This document shows positions 28,954-37,792 of a stretch of 64,000 bases of DNA, one piece after another (position 1 is the stretch's first letter; each line of letters opens with the position of its first letter). Location of the stretch: positions 708,458-772,457 of the forward strand of contig NZ_MDAG01000057.1 in NCBI RefSeq assembly GCF_002876705.1, given 5' to 3'. Made by a program: the position numbers and the translations under genes. The notes below the pieces were generated by a model that was given only the letters and a program-made list of their open reading frames with translations, was not told where the DNA came from and ran no database searches. This DNA comes from Enterovibrio norvegicus_B. GTDB taxonomy: Bacteria; Pseudomonadota; Gammaproteobacteria; Enterobacterales; Vibrionaceae.

Positions 28954-29652
28954 ATGAAGCAGCATAACTCGATCATTCTCGGAGGGTTTCGCTGGGAAAG
29001 AGCAACCCATGCTTTAATTCCCTATGACCCGGACAGTAAGCAATTAGAACAAACAACCGAGGTACAAAGGTTGACGCAAAAACAACAGGACTTGATCTGT
29101 TGCCTTGTTGATGCGTACCCAAATGCTGTTTCAAAGAATGACATCATAATGAGTGTTTGGGGAAATGAGTTCATCTCTTCAGAAAGCCTGCCTCAACTGA
29201 TCAATAGAACTCGCAAAATAATTGGAGATAAAGAGAAGTCCATTATTGTCAACATACCAACGGTTGGATACGCCATTGAGGGTATGGTTGTTTTAGAAAA
29301 AGAGGGTTTACCGAAGGAAGAAACACTTGGTAACGCGAGTACTGCCCCCTCTCAGCAACCTGCACCAACAGCAGGAGGGATTGCTCAACAACAAGCAGCA
29401 ACGCCTTCGTGGTTACAACATAATGCTGTCAAATTACGCACGACAGTCATTGGCGTTTTACTCTTTCTAACGGCGCTCAATGCCTTCAATTTATATGTTG
29501 CTCATCAGGCCAAAGTAAACTTTGTTAAAGCGCGACTATCTGTTCCTTACAAAGGGCTCGAAGACACAGAAAAGACACACGTTAAAAAATTCACCATCAA
29601 TGGTCTCACGTGTTTATTCAAAAGGAAGTCTCATGAGCTTAATTGCAACTAA
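28954..29652 (+). CDS. Membrane-bound winged-helix regulator, ToxR/TcpP-like
   Basis: This 232-residue protein has an OmpR-type winged-helix DNA-binding domain (about residues 1-108, with LTQKQQDLICCLV and VSKNDIIMSVWG), a linker rich in Ala, Pro and Gln, one transmembrane helix (about 163-181) and a short periplasmic tail. The tail carries two cysteines, 220 and 231, eleven apart. TcpP of V. cholerae has the same layout and spacing (Cys207/Cys218). The downstream gene overlaps by 20 bases and looks like a TcpH-type partner. Target genes are unknown. Confidence 0.82.
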   Translation: MKQHNSIILGGFRWERATHALIPYDPDSKQLEQTTEVQRLTQKQQDLICCLVDAYPNAVSKNDIIMSVWGNEFISSESLPQLINRTRKIIGDKEKSIIVNIPTVGYAIEGMVVLEKEGLPKEETLGNASTAPSQQPAPTAGGIAQQQAATPSWLQHNAVKLRTTVIGVLLFLTALNAFNLYVAHQAKVNFVKARLSVPYKGLEDTEKTHVKKFTINGLTCLFKRKSHELNCN

Positions 29653-30028
29653 GTTCAAACAGTGCCTTGTTGTCATTGCGATCATTAATGTCTGTATCTT
29701 CTATGTGACCGCAAAACAAACCACACATTGGACAGGAAACATAACGTCTCCGGGATACAATACCTCGACTGCAACGACACAATACAAAAATGAACTCAAC
29801 ATTGTGGTCACCCAATATTCTGATGATCAAGATAGGAAAAAAGATATCACTCGGAACGTGGTGACGTCTTACCAGCTATTAGGTACAAACAGCAGCCTGC
29901 TGATTAACCTCTCTAACTCAAGAAGCGATTACCATCAATATTTTCGGCTTGATGACAAATGCTCGCTAATCCTGCGCCGCCCACGTCCAGAAAACGTCCA
30001 TGACCTAGCAATGGTCTGTCGTCATTGA
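29633..30028 (+). CDS. Small periplasmic partner protein, TcpH/ToxS-like
   Basis: This 131-residue protein starts at the ATG at 29633 (AGGAAG upstream), overlapping the regulator by 20 bases. It has a short cytoplasmic start, one membrane helix (about 10-27) and a periplasmic domain. Two periplasmic cysteines, 110 and 129, lie 19 apart; TcpH (136 residues) has a similar pair, Cys114 and Cys132. Such partners protect the regulator from proteolysis and may sense periplasmic ligands such as bile or fatty acids. The assignment rests on size, topology, gene order and cysteine spacing and not on strong sequence identity. Confidence 0.68.
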   Translation: MSLIATKFKQCLVVIAIINVCIFYVTAKQTTHWTGNITSPGYNTSTATTQYKNELNIVVTQYSDDQDRKKDITRNVVTSYQLLGTNSSLLINLSNSRSDYHQYFRLDDKCSLILRRPRPENVHDLAMVCRH

Positions 30029-30099
30029 ATCGGGATTAATCCACTAGCGTGATGGCATATCGCCAAGCAAACTTCCCCTTACTTCTGCCATTGACTTGT

Positions 30100-31134
30100 T
30101 TATGCCCGTTGTTTTTCATCACGTTGAGTATCTGCACTGAGGTACGTGTTTCTTGCGAGGATATCGACCCCTTGTTGATAGAAGAAATGCAGTAAATCGA
30201 TAAACACCCAGTTTTCAGCCAACTTATCGCCGTCACGTCGATAGATATCAATCACGCGCATATCGAAGAATTTGTCACTGGCAGGTAAACCCATAAATCC
30301 ACCGGAAGGTTTCAATGAAAGGTTTGGCCAACCAAAAAAGCCTCCAAACTCACCCTCCGCAAACTTGCACACATGCCCGTTAAACACGCGTTCAGAGAAG
30401 CTTGATCTGAACACCCCTGAATGTTGCTTGGCATAACGTTCGATGGAGTAACTCGCGCCTATGCCCGTTGGCCCCCACCAGATCATGTCATCATGCCAAC
30501 TCAAGGCCAGTTCTTCTTCAAGACTCAAGTTATGATCCCAGTCTCCCAAATCAGTGATCATTTGATTAATCACCGACAGTGTTTTTGCCGATGCCTCAGC
30601 GCTTTGTTCATCCAACATCAAGCCAGAATGGTTCATCGGCCCTGGTTGAATAAGCTGGGCGCCAGTTTGCGGCATAAAAGGGTTCACACCGGCTTGCACC
30701 ATCAAGCCTGGAATATCCATAAACATGGCTGACTGCACGATCTTGCCTTCCACCACTTGGGTGAACTCGCAATAGCGCAGAAATGCCATCCGTCCGGTTT
30801 TGGCAATGCCGAGCCAGTCATTATCAAACAGCCCCATAAGATGCCCCATGGACACCACCCACACTGAGCCGTCAGACGCCAAGCTGTTTTCGCCCGCCAT
30901 GAAAACATCCTGACGGCGTTGCAGTTTTTTCAAACTGGTTTTCAACGGTTGCCAGAATTGATCACTGACGGCGTCTTGTCCCCCTAGCTCATTGAAGGGG
31001 TGACACCCTCGCCAATGATAATCAGCGCTACAGTACGCTTCCAATACCTTCGCTACATCTTGAGTATTCGCGTCATCAAGCGCTTGATAAAAAGACAACA
31101 CACGTTGCTTGGTATCTTGTAACTCTAGTGGCAT
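30100..31134 (-). CDS. SnoaL-like (NTF2-fold) protein, two tandem domains (paralog A)
   Basis: This 344-residue protein consists of two SnoaL/NTF2-like domains. The C-terminal one has WWGPTGIGASYSIERY, GFFGWPNLSL and NWVFIDLLHFF, which match the same positions in the protein at 37793. The family includes polyketide cyclases, dehydratases and limonene-epoxide-hydrolase-like enzymes. The gene begins three bases after the ABC permease stop, so it belongs to that operon. The substrate is probably whatever the ABC importer brings in. No signal peptide. Confidence 0.78.
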   Translation of the reverse strand: MPLELQDTKQRVLSFYQALDDANTQDVAKVLEAYCSADYHWRGCHPFNELGGQDAVSDQFWQPLKTSLKKLQRRQDVFMAGENSLASDGSVWVVSMGHLMGLFDNDWLGIAKTGRMAFLRYCEFTQVVEGKIVQSAMFMDIPGLMVQAGVNPFMPQTGAQLIQPGPMNHSGLMLDEQSAEASAKTLSVINQMITDLGDWDHNLSLEEELALSWHDDMIWWGPTGIGASYSIERYAKQHSGVFRSSFSERVFNGHVCKFAEGEFGGFFGWPNLSLKPSGGFMGLPASDKFFDMRVIDIYRRDGDKLAENWVFIDLLHFFYQQGVDILARNTYLSADTQRDEKQRA

Positions 31135-31137
31135 TCC

Positions 31138-32016
31138 CTACCCCTTCACCGCGCCTGCGGTTAAGCCCGACACGATTTGTTTTTGGAAGAACAGAACAAG
31201 GAAGAACAGCGGGATCATCGCAGAGACCACCGCAGCAACGGCAAACATCACGTTCCCTTCCACCTGTGTGGTACCCAAGAAGCTCGCAATTTTCGGCACC
31301 ATGGTTTGGTTATCTTGGCTCAGTAACATTCCCGTCACCGCGAAATCATTATAAGCGAGCAAGAAACTGAACAACCCTGTAGTGATGACCCCAGGCCACA
31401 TGACCGGGATAATGACATGCCGGAATGCTTGGAATCGCGTGCAGCCATCGACCATGGCGCTCTCATCCATGTCTTTCGGAATATTCAAAAAGAAGGAGTG
31501 CAGCATCCAAAGTGTGAAAGGTTGGTTAATCGCGACCAACACAATGATTGTCGTGCCTAGGTATCCCCATAAATTCCATTCAAAAAAGGGCAACATATAG
31601 CCTGATACCAAGGTAATGTGCGGCATCGCACGCAGCACCAAGGCAATCATCAAAATCCACAGGGAGTATCGAAAACCAGAACGGGCCAACGCATACCCAC
31701 CTAGAGTGCCTATGGTGAGTGAAATAATAACAACAGAAAAAACAACAACGAATGTATTGATCCCTGCGAGCCAAAAATCCTGCTCAATCCACGCGCCATA
31801 ATATCCCTGCCCCGTAAATTCACCGCCTGTTTCGAGCAAGGTTTTCACCCCGTAAATCGCGTTCATCCAATCAGATTTCGAGAAAAAATCCGCCTGAACC
31901 TTGAACGAGCCCCATGCGGTCCAAAGGAACGGGCCTGCTGCTATTAATAGCCAAACAATCACGAACCCTATCGACAATGTTTTAAGCCAAATCGGCTTTC
32001 TACGTACTTCTTCCAT
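31138..32016 (-). CDS. Carbohydrate-type ABC transporter permease (MalG family)
   Basis: This 292-residue permease has about six helices and the EAA-like coupling loop MDESAMVDGCTRFQAFRHVI near residue 178. An N-terminal stretch of about 50 extra residues between helices 1 and 2 is typical of the MalG/UgpE group. It follows the MalF-type permease by nine bases on the same strand. The family imports sugars, polyols or related compounds. Confidence 0.87.
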   Translation of the reverse strand: MEEVRRKPIWLKTLSIGFVIVWLLIAAGPFLWTAWGSFKVQADFFSKSDWMNAIYGVKTLLETGGEFTGQGYYGAWIEQDFWLAGINTFVVVFSVVIISLTIGTLGGYALARSGFRYSLWILMIALVLRAMPHITLVSGYMLPFFEWNLWGYLGTTIIVLVAINQPFTLWMLHSFFLNIPKDMDESAMVDGCTRFQAFRHVIIPVMWPGVITTGLFSFLLAYNDFAVTGMLLSQDNQTMVPKIASFLGTTQVEGNVMFAVAAVVSAMIPLFFLVLFFQKQIVSGLTAGAVKG

Positions 32017-32025
32017 GATGAACTC

Positions 32026-33057
32026 CTACGCCGATTTACGGTTGAAATCGCGCCATGTCCGGATGAACACAGGCATAAGCAAGATAGCCACACCAAGAAT
32101 AGTGAGCATGGAGGTCGCTCCAGCGGAGCCAAACAATTGCGAATCCGTGCCGCGCAGATCGTTGAAGATCAACCAGCTTAACGACGTCGCGTGTGCCTCT
32201 GCCGCAAAACCAACAATGGGCTCAAACACACGGAAGTTATCCATCAACTGCATCAAGGCCACAAAGGTCACCAGTGGTGCCATGTGTGGCATCACGACAT
32301 AGCGAATCGTTTCCCAGCGAGATGCGCCATCTATCATTGAAGCTTCCAATGTGTCCGTCGGCACTGTTTGTAATCCGGCGTAAAAGACAATGAAAGAGAA
32401 TGGAATAGATGACCAAATCCCATACACAAACAGCGTTATCCATGTCAGTGCGGGTGAGGCTTTTAGGGACAAGCTGTCATCTTGGAACCAATTTTGGATG
32501 GTGGCACCAATCACGCCATCCGCATCGATCATCCAGAACAAGATTAGTGAACCAATCAACGGCGTCACAATCATGGGGAGGAGCGATAAGAAAATCGTGG
32601 GGCCTTTTATCAACTTGGGCAACGCATTCACACACAGGGCGACCACCATGCCGAAGAAGATTACGCAGGGTGTAACGATGAAGGTGTATGCCAAGGTGAA
32701 AACCAGCGCCTTGTAGAAAGGTAAATTCATCAAGCCGTTGAAGAAACCGCCTAGCGAATCTGTCGAACGCCACGCTTCTGACACATTTTCAAACGCCAAA
32801 TGGCTGCGATTCGTATAGGTATCTAACCCGTTAAAACGCCCAAGGGGCTCTTCTTCACGCAGTTGGTCAGTCGCTTCTCTATCAACGGATACCGTTTTCT
32901 TACAGCCAAACGGCCCGCAGTTTTCCGTCTCAAGCACTATCTGTTCATGCTCTACGTGCAATGACTGAACGAACACCGACACAATAGGTAATGCGATGAG
33001 CAGAAACATGACCAATAAAGACGGCCACATAAACTTCATAAACGTACGATGTGGCAT
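32026..33057 (-). CDS. Carbohydrate-type ABC transporter permease (MalF family)
   Basis: This 343-residue permease has about six helices and the coupling loop DTLEASMIDGASRWETIRYV near 230. After the first helix it has a periplasmic insert of about 80 residues containing CGPFGCKK, an unusual cysteine pair. It pairs with the MalG-type permease at 31138. The stop of the binding-protein gene lies about 50 bases upstream, with a hairpin between. Confidence 0.87.
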   Translation of the reverse strand: MPHRTFMKFMWPSLLVMFLLIALPIVSVFVQSLHVEHEQIVLETENCGPFGCKKTVSVDREATDQLREEEPLGRFNGLDTYTNRSHLAFENVSEAWRSTDSLGGFFNGLMNLPFYKALVFTLAYTFIVTPCVIFFGMVVALCVNALPKLIKGPTIFLSLLPMIVTPLIGSLILFWMIDADGVIGATIQNWFQDDSLSLKASPALTWITLFVYGIWSSIPFSFIVFYAGLQTVPTDTLEASMIDGASRWETIRYVVMPHMAPLVTFVALMQLMDNFRVFEPIVGFAAEAHATSLSWLIFNDLRGTDSQLFGSAGATSMLTILGVAILLMPVFIRTWRDFNRKSA

Positions 33058-33081
33058 GGACCCACTCCTTTGCCGTTAGAC

Positions 33082-33101
33082 GCCCCGATTCCTCTCGGGG
33101 C
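33082..33101 (-). terminator. Hairpin between binding-protein and permease genes
   Basis: GCCCCGA-TTCCTC-TCGGGGC forms a seven-base GC-rich stem without a T-run. In this position such hairpins usually protect the 3' end of the binding-protein message and lower permease expression. Confidence 0.6.
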
Positions 33102-33108
33102 AACAAGA

Positions 33109-34353
33109 TTAAAGGAAGCCCTGCTCGCGTGCAGATGTCATGTAAGCATCTTCGACATCTTTAAGCGCTTGCGCTGCCGATTCATTTCCAAGTAGAAAGT
33201 CCGGAAGTTCAGCACCTAACGCTGAATGCAACAGACCCATGTACGGCAACATCGGATAAGGATTGGCTTGTTGTTGTACCGTGCTGATGACGCCCATCGC
33301 AGACGCATCGGGTTCATAACCTTCAATCAACCACACGGCTTTTTGGGAATTTGCCTTCATCATGTCAGGGGAGATGGCTTGCACCATCACTTTGAAGGTC
33401 GCTTCGGCATCTTGCTCAGAAAGATTGCTGGCGATCGTCCAACCGTCCCACCACAACGTGGCACCTGGGGTGCCATCTGCCGTAAACGCGGGCGTATTGG
33501 TTAAAACCGTTGAACCAACAATCTCTGGCGTCGACCCTTCATCGTCTAAAATCGCAGTACCTCTAGAGCCCCACATCAACGCAAAAGCGACTTTGCCTTC
33601 TTCCCAAAGGGCTTGGGTGCTGTTGGAATCAAACGTTAAAAAATCAGGGTTGGACAATTCGGTCAGCGCTTTCAATGTGTTCAGCGCCTTTATTCCCTCA
33701 GCATTGTTTAGGTTCGGTATGGCACTACCTGGTTTAAAGAACCCTGCCCCTGTTGCACTAAATACGTTGATGAATTCTTCCCCTAGGTTCCAGCCCGTTT
33801 TGGTGTTCAACGCGATGGGGTATTTCATCAAACCGTCTTTTTGGATTTTCTTCGCTGTCGCGATCAACTCGTCATAGGTTTTAGGCGGCTGAGCACCGAC
33901 TTTTTCTAACATGTCTTTACGGTAAAAAAGGTGTTGAGAGTTAGCCATGAAAGCCACCGCCATCACGCTGCCATCAATTTTTATTAACTGTGTGGGTTGC
34001 AAGCTTTGACCGTATTTCGCCACTAAATCATCGAGGGGTTGAATGAGGCCTTCATTAAGTAACGGAACAATCGAACTGGTCGACACAATCGCCGTAGAAT
34101 ATTTCGAGGGCTTGGCTTTCAAGGCGGCGGATTGAATGTCGCGATGACCTTTCGATTGGTTTTTGGTCACAACAACCTTGTCCGTCGCACATCGCTCAGC
34201 CATCGCCGCAACAGCATGCAATGCTGGAAAATCATTGGACAGAATACTCACGTTTCCAACATCAACACCACAGTCAATTTGTTCTGCACTGAGTGTGTGG
34301 CTGAACAAGGTGACCAATCCCGCCGCAAATGTACTTATCAGTTTGACTTTCAT
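33109..34353 (-). CDS. ABC transporter substrate-binding protein (family 1, sugar type)
   Basis: This 414-residue periplasmic protein has a signal peptide, MKVKLISTFAAGLVTLFSHT, cleaved probably after SHTLSA. The middle contains FMANSQHLFYRKDMLEKVG, a family-1 binding-protein hallmark. ATG at 34353 has GGAGAGG directly upstream. It is the first gene of the minus-strand operon and faces the ATPase gene across the divergent promoter. Substrate specificity cannot be read; it is probably an oligosaccharide, polyol or a sugar acid. Confidence 0.87.
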   Translation of the reverse strand: MKVKLISTFAAGLVTLFSHTLSAEQIDCGVDVGNVSILSNDFPALHAVAAMAERCATDKVVVTKNQSKGHRDIQSAALKAKPSKYSTAIVSTSSIVPLLNEGLIQPLDDLVAKYGQSLQPTQLIKIDGSVMAVAFMANSQHLFYRKDMLEKVGAQPPKTYDELIATAKKIQKDGLMKYPIALNTKTGWNLGEEFINVFSATGAGFFKPGSAIPNLNNAEGIKALNTLKALTELSNPDFLTFDSNSTQALWEEGKVAFALMWGSRGTAILDDEGSTPEIVGSTVLTNTPAFTADGTPGATLWWDGWTIASNLSEQDAEATFKVMVQAISPDMMKANSQKAVWLIEGYEPDASAMGVISTVQQQANPYPMLPYMGLLHSALGAELPDFLLGNESAAQALKDVEDAYMTSAREQGFL

Positions 34354-34792
34354 TTTCCTCTCCAACTTCTCAAGAAGGGTTTTCGCCTAAAAGTGACAGG
34401 CGCTAAACGCGATGTGTTTGATATCGGCTCTCTAATGAGTCCCGATCAGAAAGATTCGATTTTGATTACGTATGCAAAAATAATTATGCCTAATGACAAT
34501 ATTGGCAAGTGACAAAACGCAAGGGATTAACCCTCCGTTAACATCCCTAGCAGCAATTCTTTGTTGTTGATTTTATTATATTTATCAGTAATCACCTTTA
34601 AAGCGCACTCTCCGCAACCGCTTGATTACCATAATTTTCTTGGGATTGAGAAACACATATATACAAATTTATTTGTGTGATCGCACTCAAACATACAGCA
34701 CAAGCATGTTTGCTCACGAGCATTTGACTGTTTATTTTGAATACGTACCCAATCAATGTAACGCAGACCGCGTTGGAACATGGAGAGCAATC
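34354..34792. promoter_or_regulatory. Divergent promoter region of the catabolic island
   Basis: This is the shared control region of the two halves of the ABC importer. An imperfect palindrome AGGGATTAAC-CCTCC-GTTAACATCCCT lies at 34523-34548 and could be an operator for the LacI-family regulator encoded at 39615. The region 34600-34700 is AT-rich. An in-frame extension of the ATPase gene to 34622 runs through here but has no ribosome-binding site. Confidence 0.45.
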
Positions 34793-35884
34793 ATGGCAGA
34801 AGTGCAATTGCGTCATATCGACAAGCGATGGGGGGATTTTGTTGGGGTCAAAGATTTCGACTTAACCATTCCTGACAAAGAGTTTCTTGTCTTGCTTGGC
34901 CCATCGGGCTGTGGAAAAAGTACCACGATGCGCATGATTGCTGGCCTTGAAGATGCCACCAGCGGCGACATACTGATTGGCGGCAAGGTCGTGAATGATT
35001 TGGAACCAAAGGATCGTGATGTCGCCATGGTATTCCAAAGCTATGCGCTCTACCCCAACATGACCGTGTATGAAAACATTCGTTTTCCCCTCAAGGTGAG
35101 ACATATCGATCCCGCGACCCATGATGAAAAAGTCATGCGGGCCGCGAAAATGGTCGAACTGACTGACTTTCTTCATCGTCGCCCTGCTGATCTCTCTGGC
35201 GGGCAACGTCAGCGTGTTGCGTTAGCCCGCGCCATTGTTCGCGAACCCAATGTGTTTTTGATGGACGAGCCGCTGTCAAACCTTGATGCAAAACTCAGGG
35301 TTTCTACCCGCGCTCAAATAAAGAACCTGTCGCACGAACTGCAGATCACCACCATCTATGTCACGCATGATCAAATTGAAGCCATGACATTGGCTGATCG
35401 TGTTGTAGTCATGAGTGCAGGCAATGTGCAGCAAGTGGGCACGCCCACTGAAATCTACAACTACCCGGCAAACACCTTTGTGGCGAGCTTCATCGGCTCC
35501 CCCGCCATGAACCTTGTGGAAGGCAAGATTCATGATGGTGTGTTTACCGCTGAAAATATGACGATTCGAGGACTAGATACCGCTTTATCTGGGGATATCA
35601 CCCTTGGTTTTCGCGCAGAAGATGCCACGGTAAATCCCGTAGGTAGTTCACCAGACATCACTGAAATTAGTGGTATCAAGGCCAATGTGTTCTCTATCGA
35701 GTTGCTCGGGGAAGCCACGATGATCACCGTAAAAATAGGTGATGCACTCGTCGCAGTGAAAGCGGGTAAGGACTATTCCACTGAAATCGGTCATGTGTTT
35801 TCGACAAACATCCCCGCCTCGATTTGCCATCTTTTTGATGCAAGCACAGGCCTAAGACTCAATAACGGGAGCCAATCAGAATGA
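34793..35884 (+). CDS. ABC transporter ATP-binding protein (MalK/UgpC family)
   Basis: This 363-residue ATPase has Walker A GPSGCGKSTT (about 38-47), signature LSGGQRQRVALARAI, Walker B VFLMDEPLSNLD and a C-terminal TOBE-type regulatory domain from about 240. ATG at 34793 follows GGAGAG by six bases. It must serve the permeases encoded on the other strand. The stop overlaps the next gene by ATGA, tying it to the SnoaL-like paralog B. Confidence 0.88.
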   Translation: MAEVQLRHIDKRWGDFVGVKDFDLTIPDKEFLVLLGPSGCGKSTTMRMIAGLEDATSGDILIGGKVVNDLEPKDRDVAMVFQSYALYPNMTVYENIRFPLKVRHIDPATHDEKVMRAAKMVELTDFLHRRPADLSGGQRQRVALARAIVREPNVFLMDEPLSNLDAKLRVSTRAQIKNLSHELQITTIYVTHDQIEAMTLADRVVVMSAGNVQQVGTPTEIYNYPANTFVASFIGSPAMNLVEGKIHDGVFTAENMTIRGLDTALSGDITLGFRAEDATVNPVGSSPDITEISGIKANVFSIELLGEATMITVKIGDALVAVKAGKDYSTEIGHVFSTNIPASICHLFDASTGLRLNNGSQSE

Positions 35885-36417
35885 GAGGCTCAAGACCCGA
35901 ACAAGCGAGTTTGACCAAAGACACCGATTTGAGCCAAACGGATGAAACACGCCGCGTTATAGAATCCATGGTTGATGGACTTAATGATCATCGAATCGGC
36001 GATATTGGTGAGTTTTTCGCAGGGACCTTTCGCTGGTTTGGCAACCAAGGCTGTGGCACTAAGGTTGGGTTAGAGGAATTTCAACGCAACTGGCAAAAGC
36101 CGTTTCAGGCGGCGTTTTCGGACAAAGTTTGCGTCGATGAAGCCCGACTTTATATGGGTGAATGGGCCGCAGCGTTTGGGCATCAAACCGCTAAACACAC
36201 GGGCACGTTTATGGGTGTAGCGCCCACAAACCAAACGGTTGAAATCCGCTACATGGATTTCTGGAAAGTCCAAAACGGAAAGATTGTTGATAACTGGGTG
36301 ATGGTGGATTTCCCCCATGTTCTTTCTCAACTCGGTGTTGATGTGTTTGATGGCGAAGGCTGGGAAGCGTTCGACATACACCAGAAAACACCGCCAGCAC
36401 CCGCGCAATCACATTGA
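35881..36417 (+). CDS. SnoaL-like (NTF2-fold) protein, single domain (paralog B)
   Basis: This 178-residue protein is a single SnoaL/NTF2-like domain. KHTGTFMGVAPTNQTVEIRY and NGKIVDNWVMVDFPHVLSQL align well with the C-terminal domain of the protein at 37793 (GWLGIAPTNQKITLRSLDFW). It overlaps the ATPase gene by four bases. The family fits hydrolase, isomerase or dehydratase roles. It is half the length of its paralogs, which are tandem. Confidence 0.8.
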   Translation: MRGSRPEQASLTKDTDLSQTDETRRVIESMVDGLNDHRIGDIGEFFAGTFRWFGNQGCGTKVGLEEFQRNWQKPFQAAFSDKVCVDEARLYMGEWAAAFGHQTAKHTGTFMGVAPTNQTVEIRYMDFWKVQNGKIVDNWVMVDFPHVLSQLGVDVFDGEGWEAFDIHQKTPPAPAQSH

Positions 36418-36469
36418 GCCTCTTCGCTTACTCCGTTACCGGGAAACACGATTAATAGGAAACACATAG

Positions 36470-37786
36470 ATGGCTATCACGTACCTAAAAACAGGAAAAT
36501 CTGAATCGGACAAAGTCAGCGACAACGAGAAAGTCGTTCAGATCGTTTCTGACACCTTGAAGAAAATTGAAAATGACGGTGATGCCGCAGTCAGAGAACT
36601 GGCAATAAAATTCGACAATTACGCGCCAGAAGCCTTCCTTCTCTCTGAGCAAGATATTGCAGACATCATTGCAAAGGTGTCACCTGAAGACATGGCAGAT
36701 ATTCGCTTTGCCAATGAACAAGTCACCAACTTTGCCCAAATTCAACGCGATTCAATGACAGACGTCGAAGTCGAAACACTGCCAGGCGTCATTTTGGGGC
36801 ACAAAAACATCCCCGTTCAAAGTGTTGGCTGTTACGTGCCGGGCGGTAAATTCCCCATGGTTGCTTCAGCACATATGTCTGTCGCCACCGCCAAAGTGGC
36901 GGGTGTTCCCCGTGTGATTGCGTGTACTCCCCCTTTCAAAGGTGAGCCTAACCCCGCAGTGGTAGCAGCCATGCACCTCGGTGGGGCAGATGAAATCTAT
37001 GTGCTTGGCGGCATACAGGCAGTCGGTGCAATGGCACTAGGAACAGAAACCATTGCGCCTGTCCATTTGCTCGTCGGCCCCGGGAATGCCTTCGTTGCCG
37101 AAGCGAAACGTCAGCTGTTTGGCCGTGTTGGCATTGACTTGTTTGCCGGTCCCACTGAAACCATGGTGATCGCCGATGACACGGTTGATGCAGAATTATG
37201 CGCGACAGATTTACTCGGACAAGCGGAACACGGTTACAACTCCCCTGCCGCATTGGTCACCAATAGCGAAAAACTTGCCAACGACACGCTGGTAGAAATA
37301 GATCGCTTACTGAAAATACTGCCCACAGCCGATACCGCAAAAGTGAGCTGGGACGATTACGGCGAAATCATTCTTTGTGACTCCTATGAAGAGATGTTGC
37401 AGGTATCAGAGGAAAAAGCCTACGAGCATGTTCAAGTCATGACTGATCGCGATGATTGGTTCCTTGAAAACATGACGTGTTACGGCGGCTTGTTCCTTGG
37501 CCCACGAACCAACGTGTCCAATGGTGACAAGGTGATTGGTACGAATCATACGTTACCAACGCAAAAAGCGGGTCGCTATACCGGTGGACTCTGGGTAGGT
37601 AAATACCTCAAAACACACAGCTACCAAAGGATCCTCACTGATGAAGCCGCTACGCTCGTTGGCGAATACGGCTCACGATTGTGCATGCTAGAAGGTTTCG
37701 TTGGCCACGCTGAGCAATGCAATGTACGCGTAAGACGCTACGGGAAGAAAGATGTTCCCTACGGTCAACCGGCGCCACGAGGCTGA
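36470..37786 (+). CDS. HisD-like NAD-dependent dehydrogenase of a catabolic operon
   Basis: This 438-residue protein is clearly in the histidinol dehydrogenase family: GQAEHG (zinc ligands Gln and His), AYEHVQ (catalytic Glu-His pair), GDKVIGTNHTLPT (zinc Asp) and a late His in LEGFVGHAEQ are all present. No other histidine gene is near, and the context is catabolic. HpsN, which oxidises dihydroxypropanesulfonate to sulfolactate, is a known HisD-like catabolic enzyme, so a polyol or sulfonate alcohol is a reasonable substrate class. The actual substrate is unknown. Confidence 0.85.
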   Translation: MAITYLKTGKSESDKVSDNEKVVQIVSDTLKKIENDGDAAVRELAIKFDNYAPEAFLLSEQDIADIIAKVSPEDMADIRFANEQVTNFAQIQRDSMTDVEVETLPGVILGHKNIPVQSVGCYVPGGKFPMVASAHMSVATAKVAGVPRVIACTPPFKGEPNPAVVAAMHLGGADEIYVLGGIQAVGAMALGTETIAPVHLLVGPGNAFVAEAKRQLFGRVGIDLFAGPTETMVIADDTVDAELCATDLLGQAEHGYNSPAALVTNSEKLANDTLVEIDRLLKILPTADTAKVSWDDYGEIILCDSYEEMLQVSEEKAYEHVQVMTDRDDWFLENMTCYGGLFLGPRTNVSNGDKVIGTNHTLPTQKAGRYTGGLWVGKYLKTHSYQRILTDEAATLVGEYGSRLCMLEGFVGHAEQCNVRVRRYGKKDVPYGQPAPRG

Positions 37787-37792
37787 TGTTTA

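Noticed and set aside
34622..34792. N-terminal extension of the importer ATPase
   Set aside because: The extra 57 residues match nothing in the family, and a good ribosome-binding site precedes 34793.
36470..37786. Histidine biosynthesis gene
   Set aside because: No other his gene is present and the neighbours are transport and catabolic genes; HisD-like catabolic paralogs are known.
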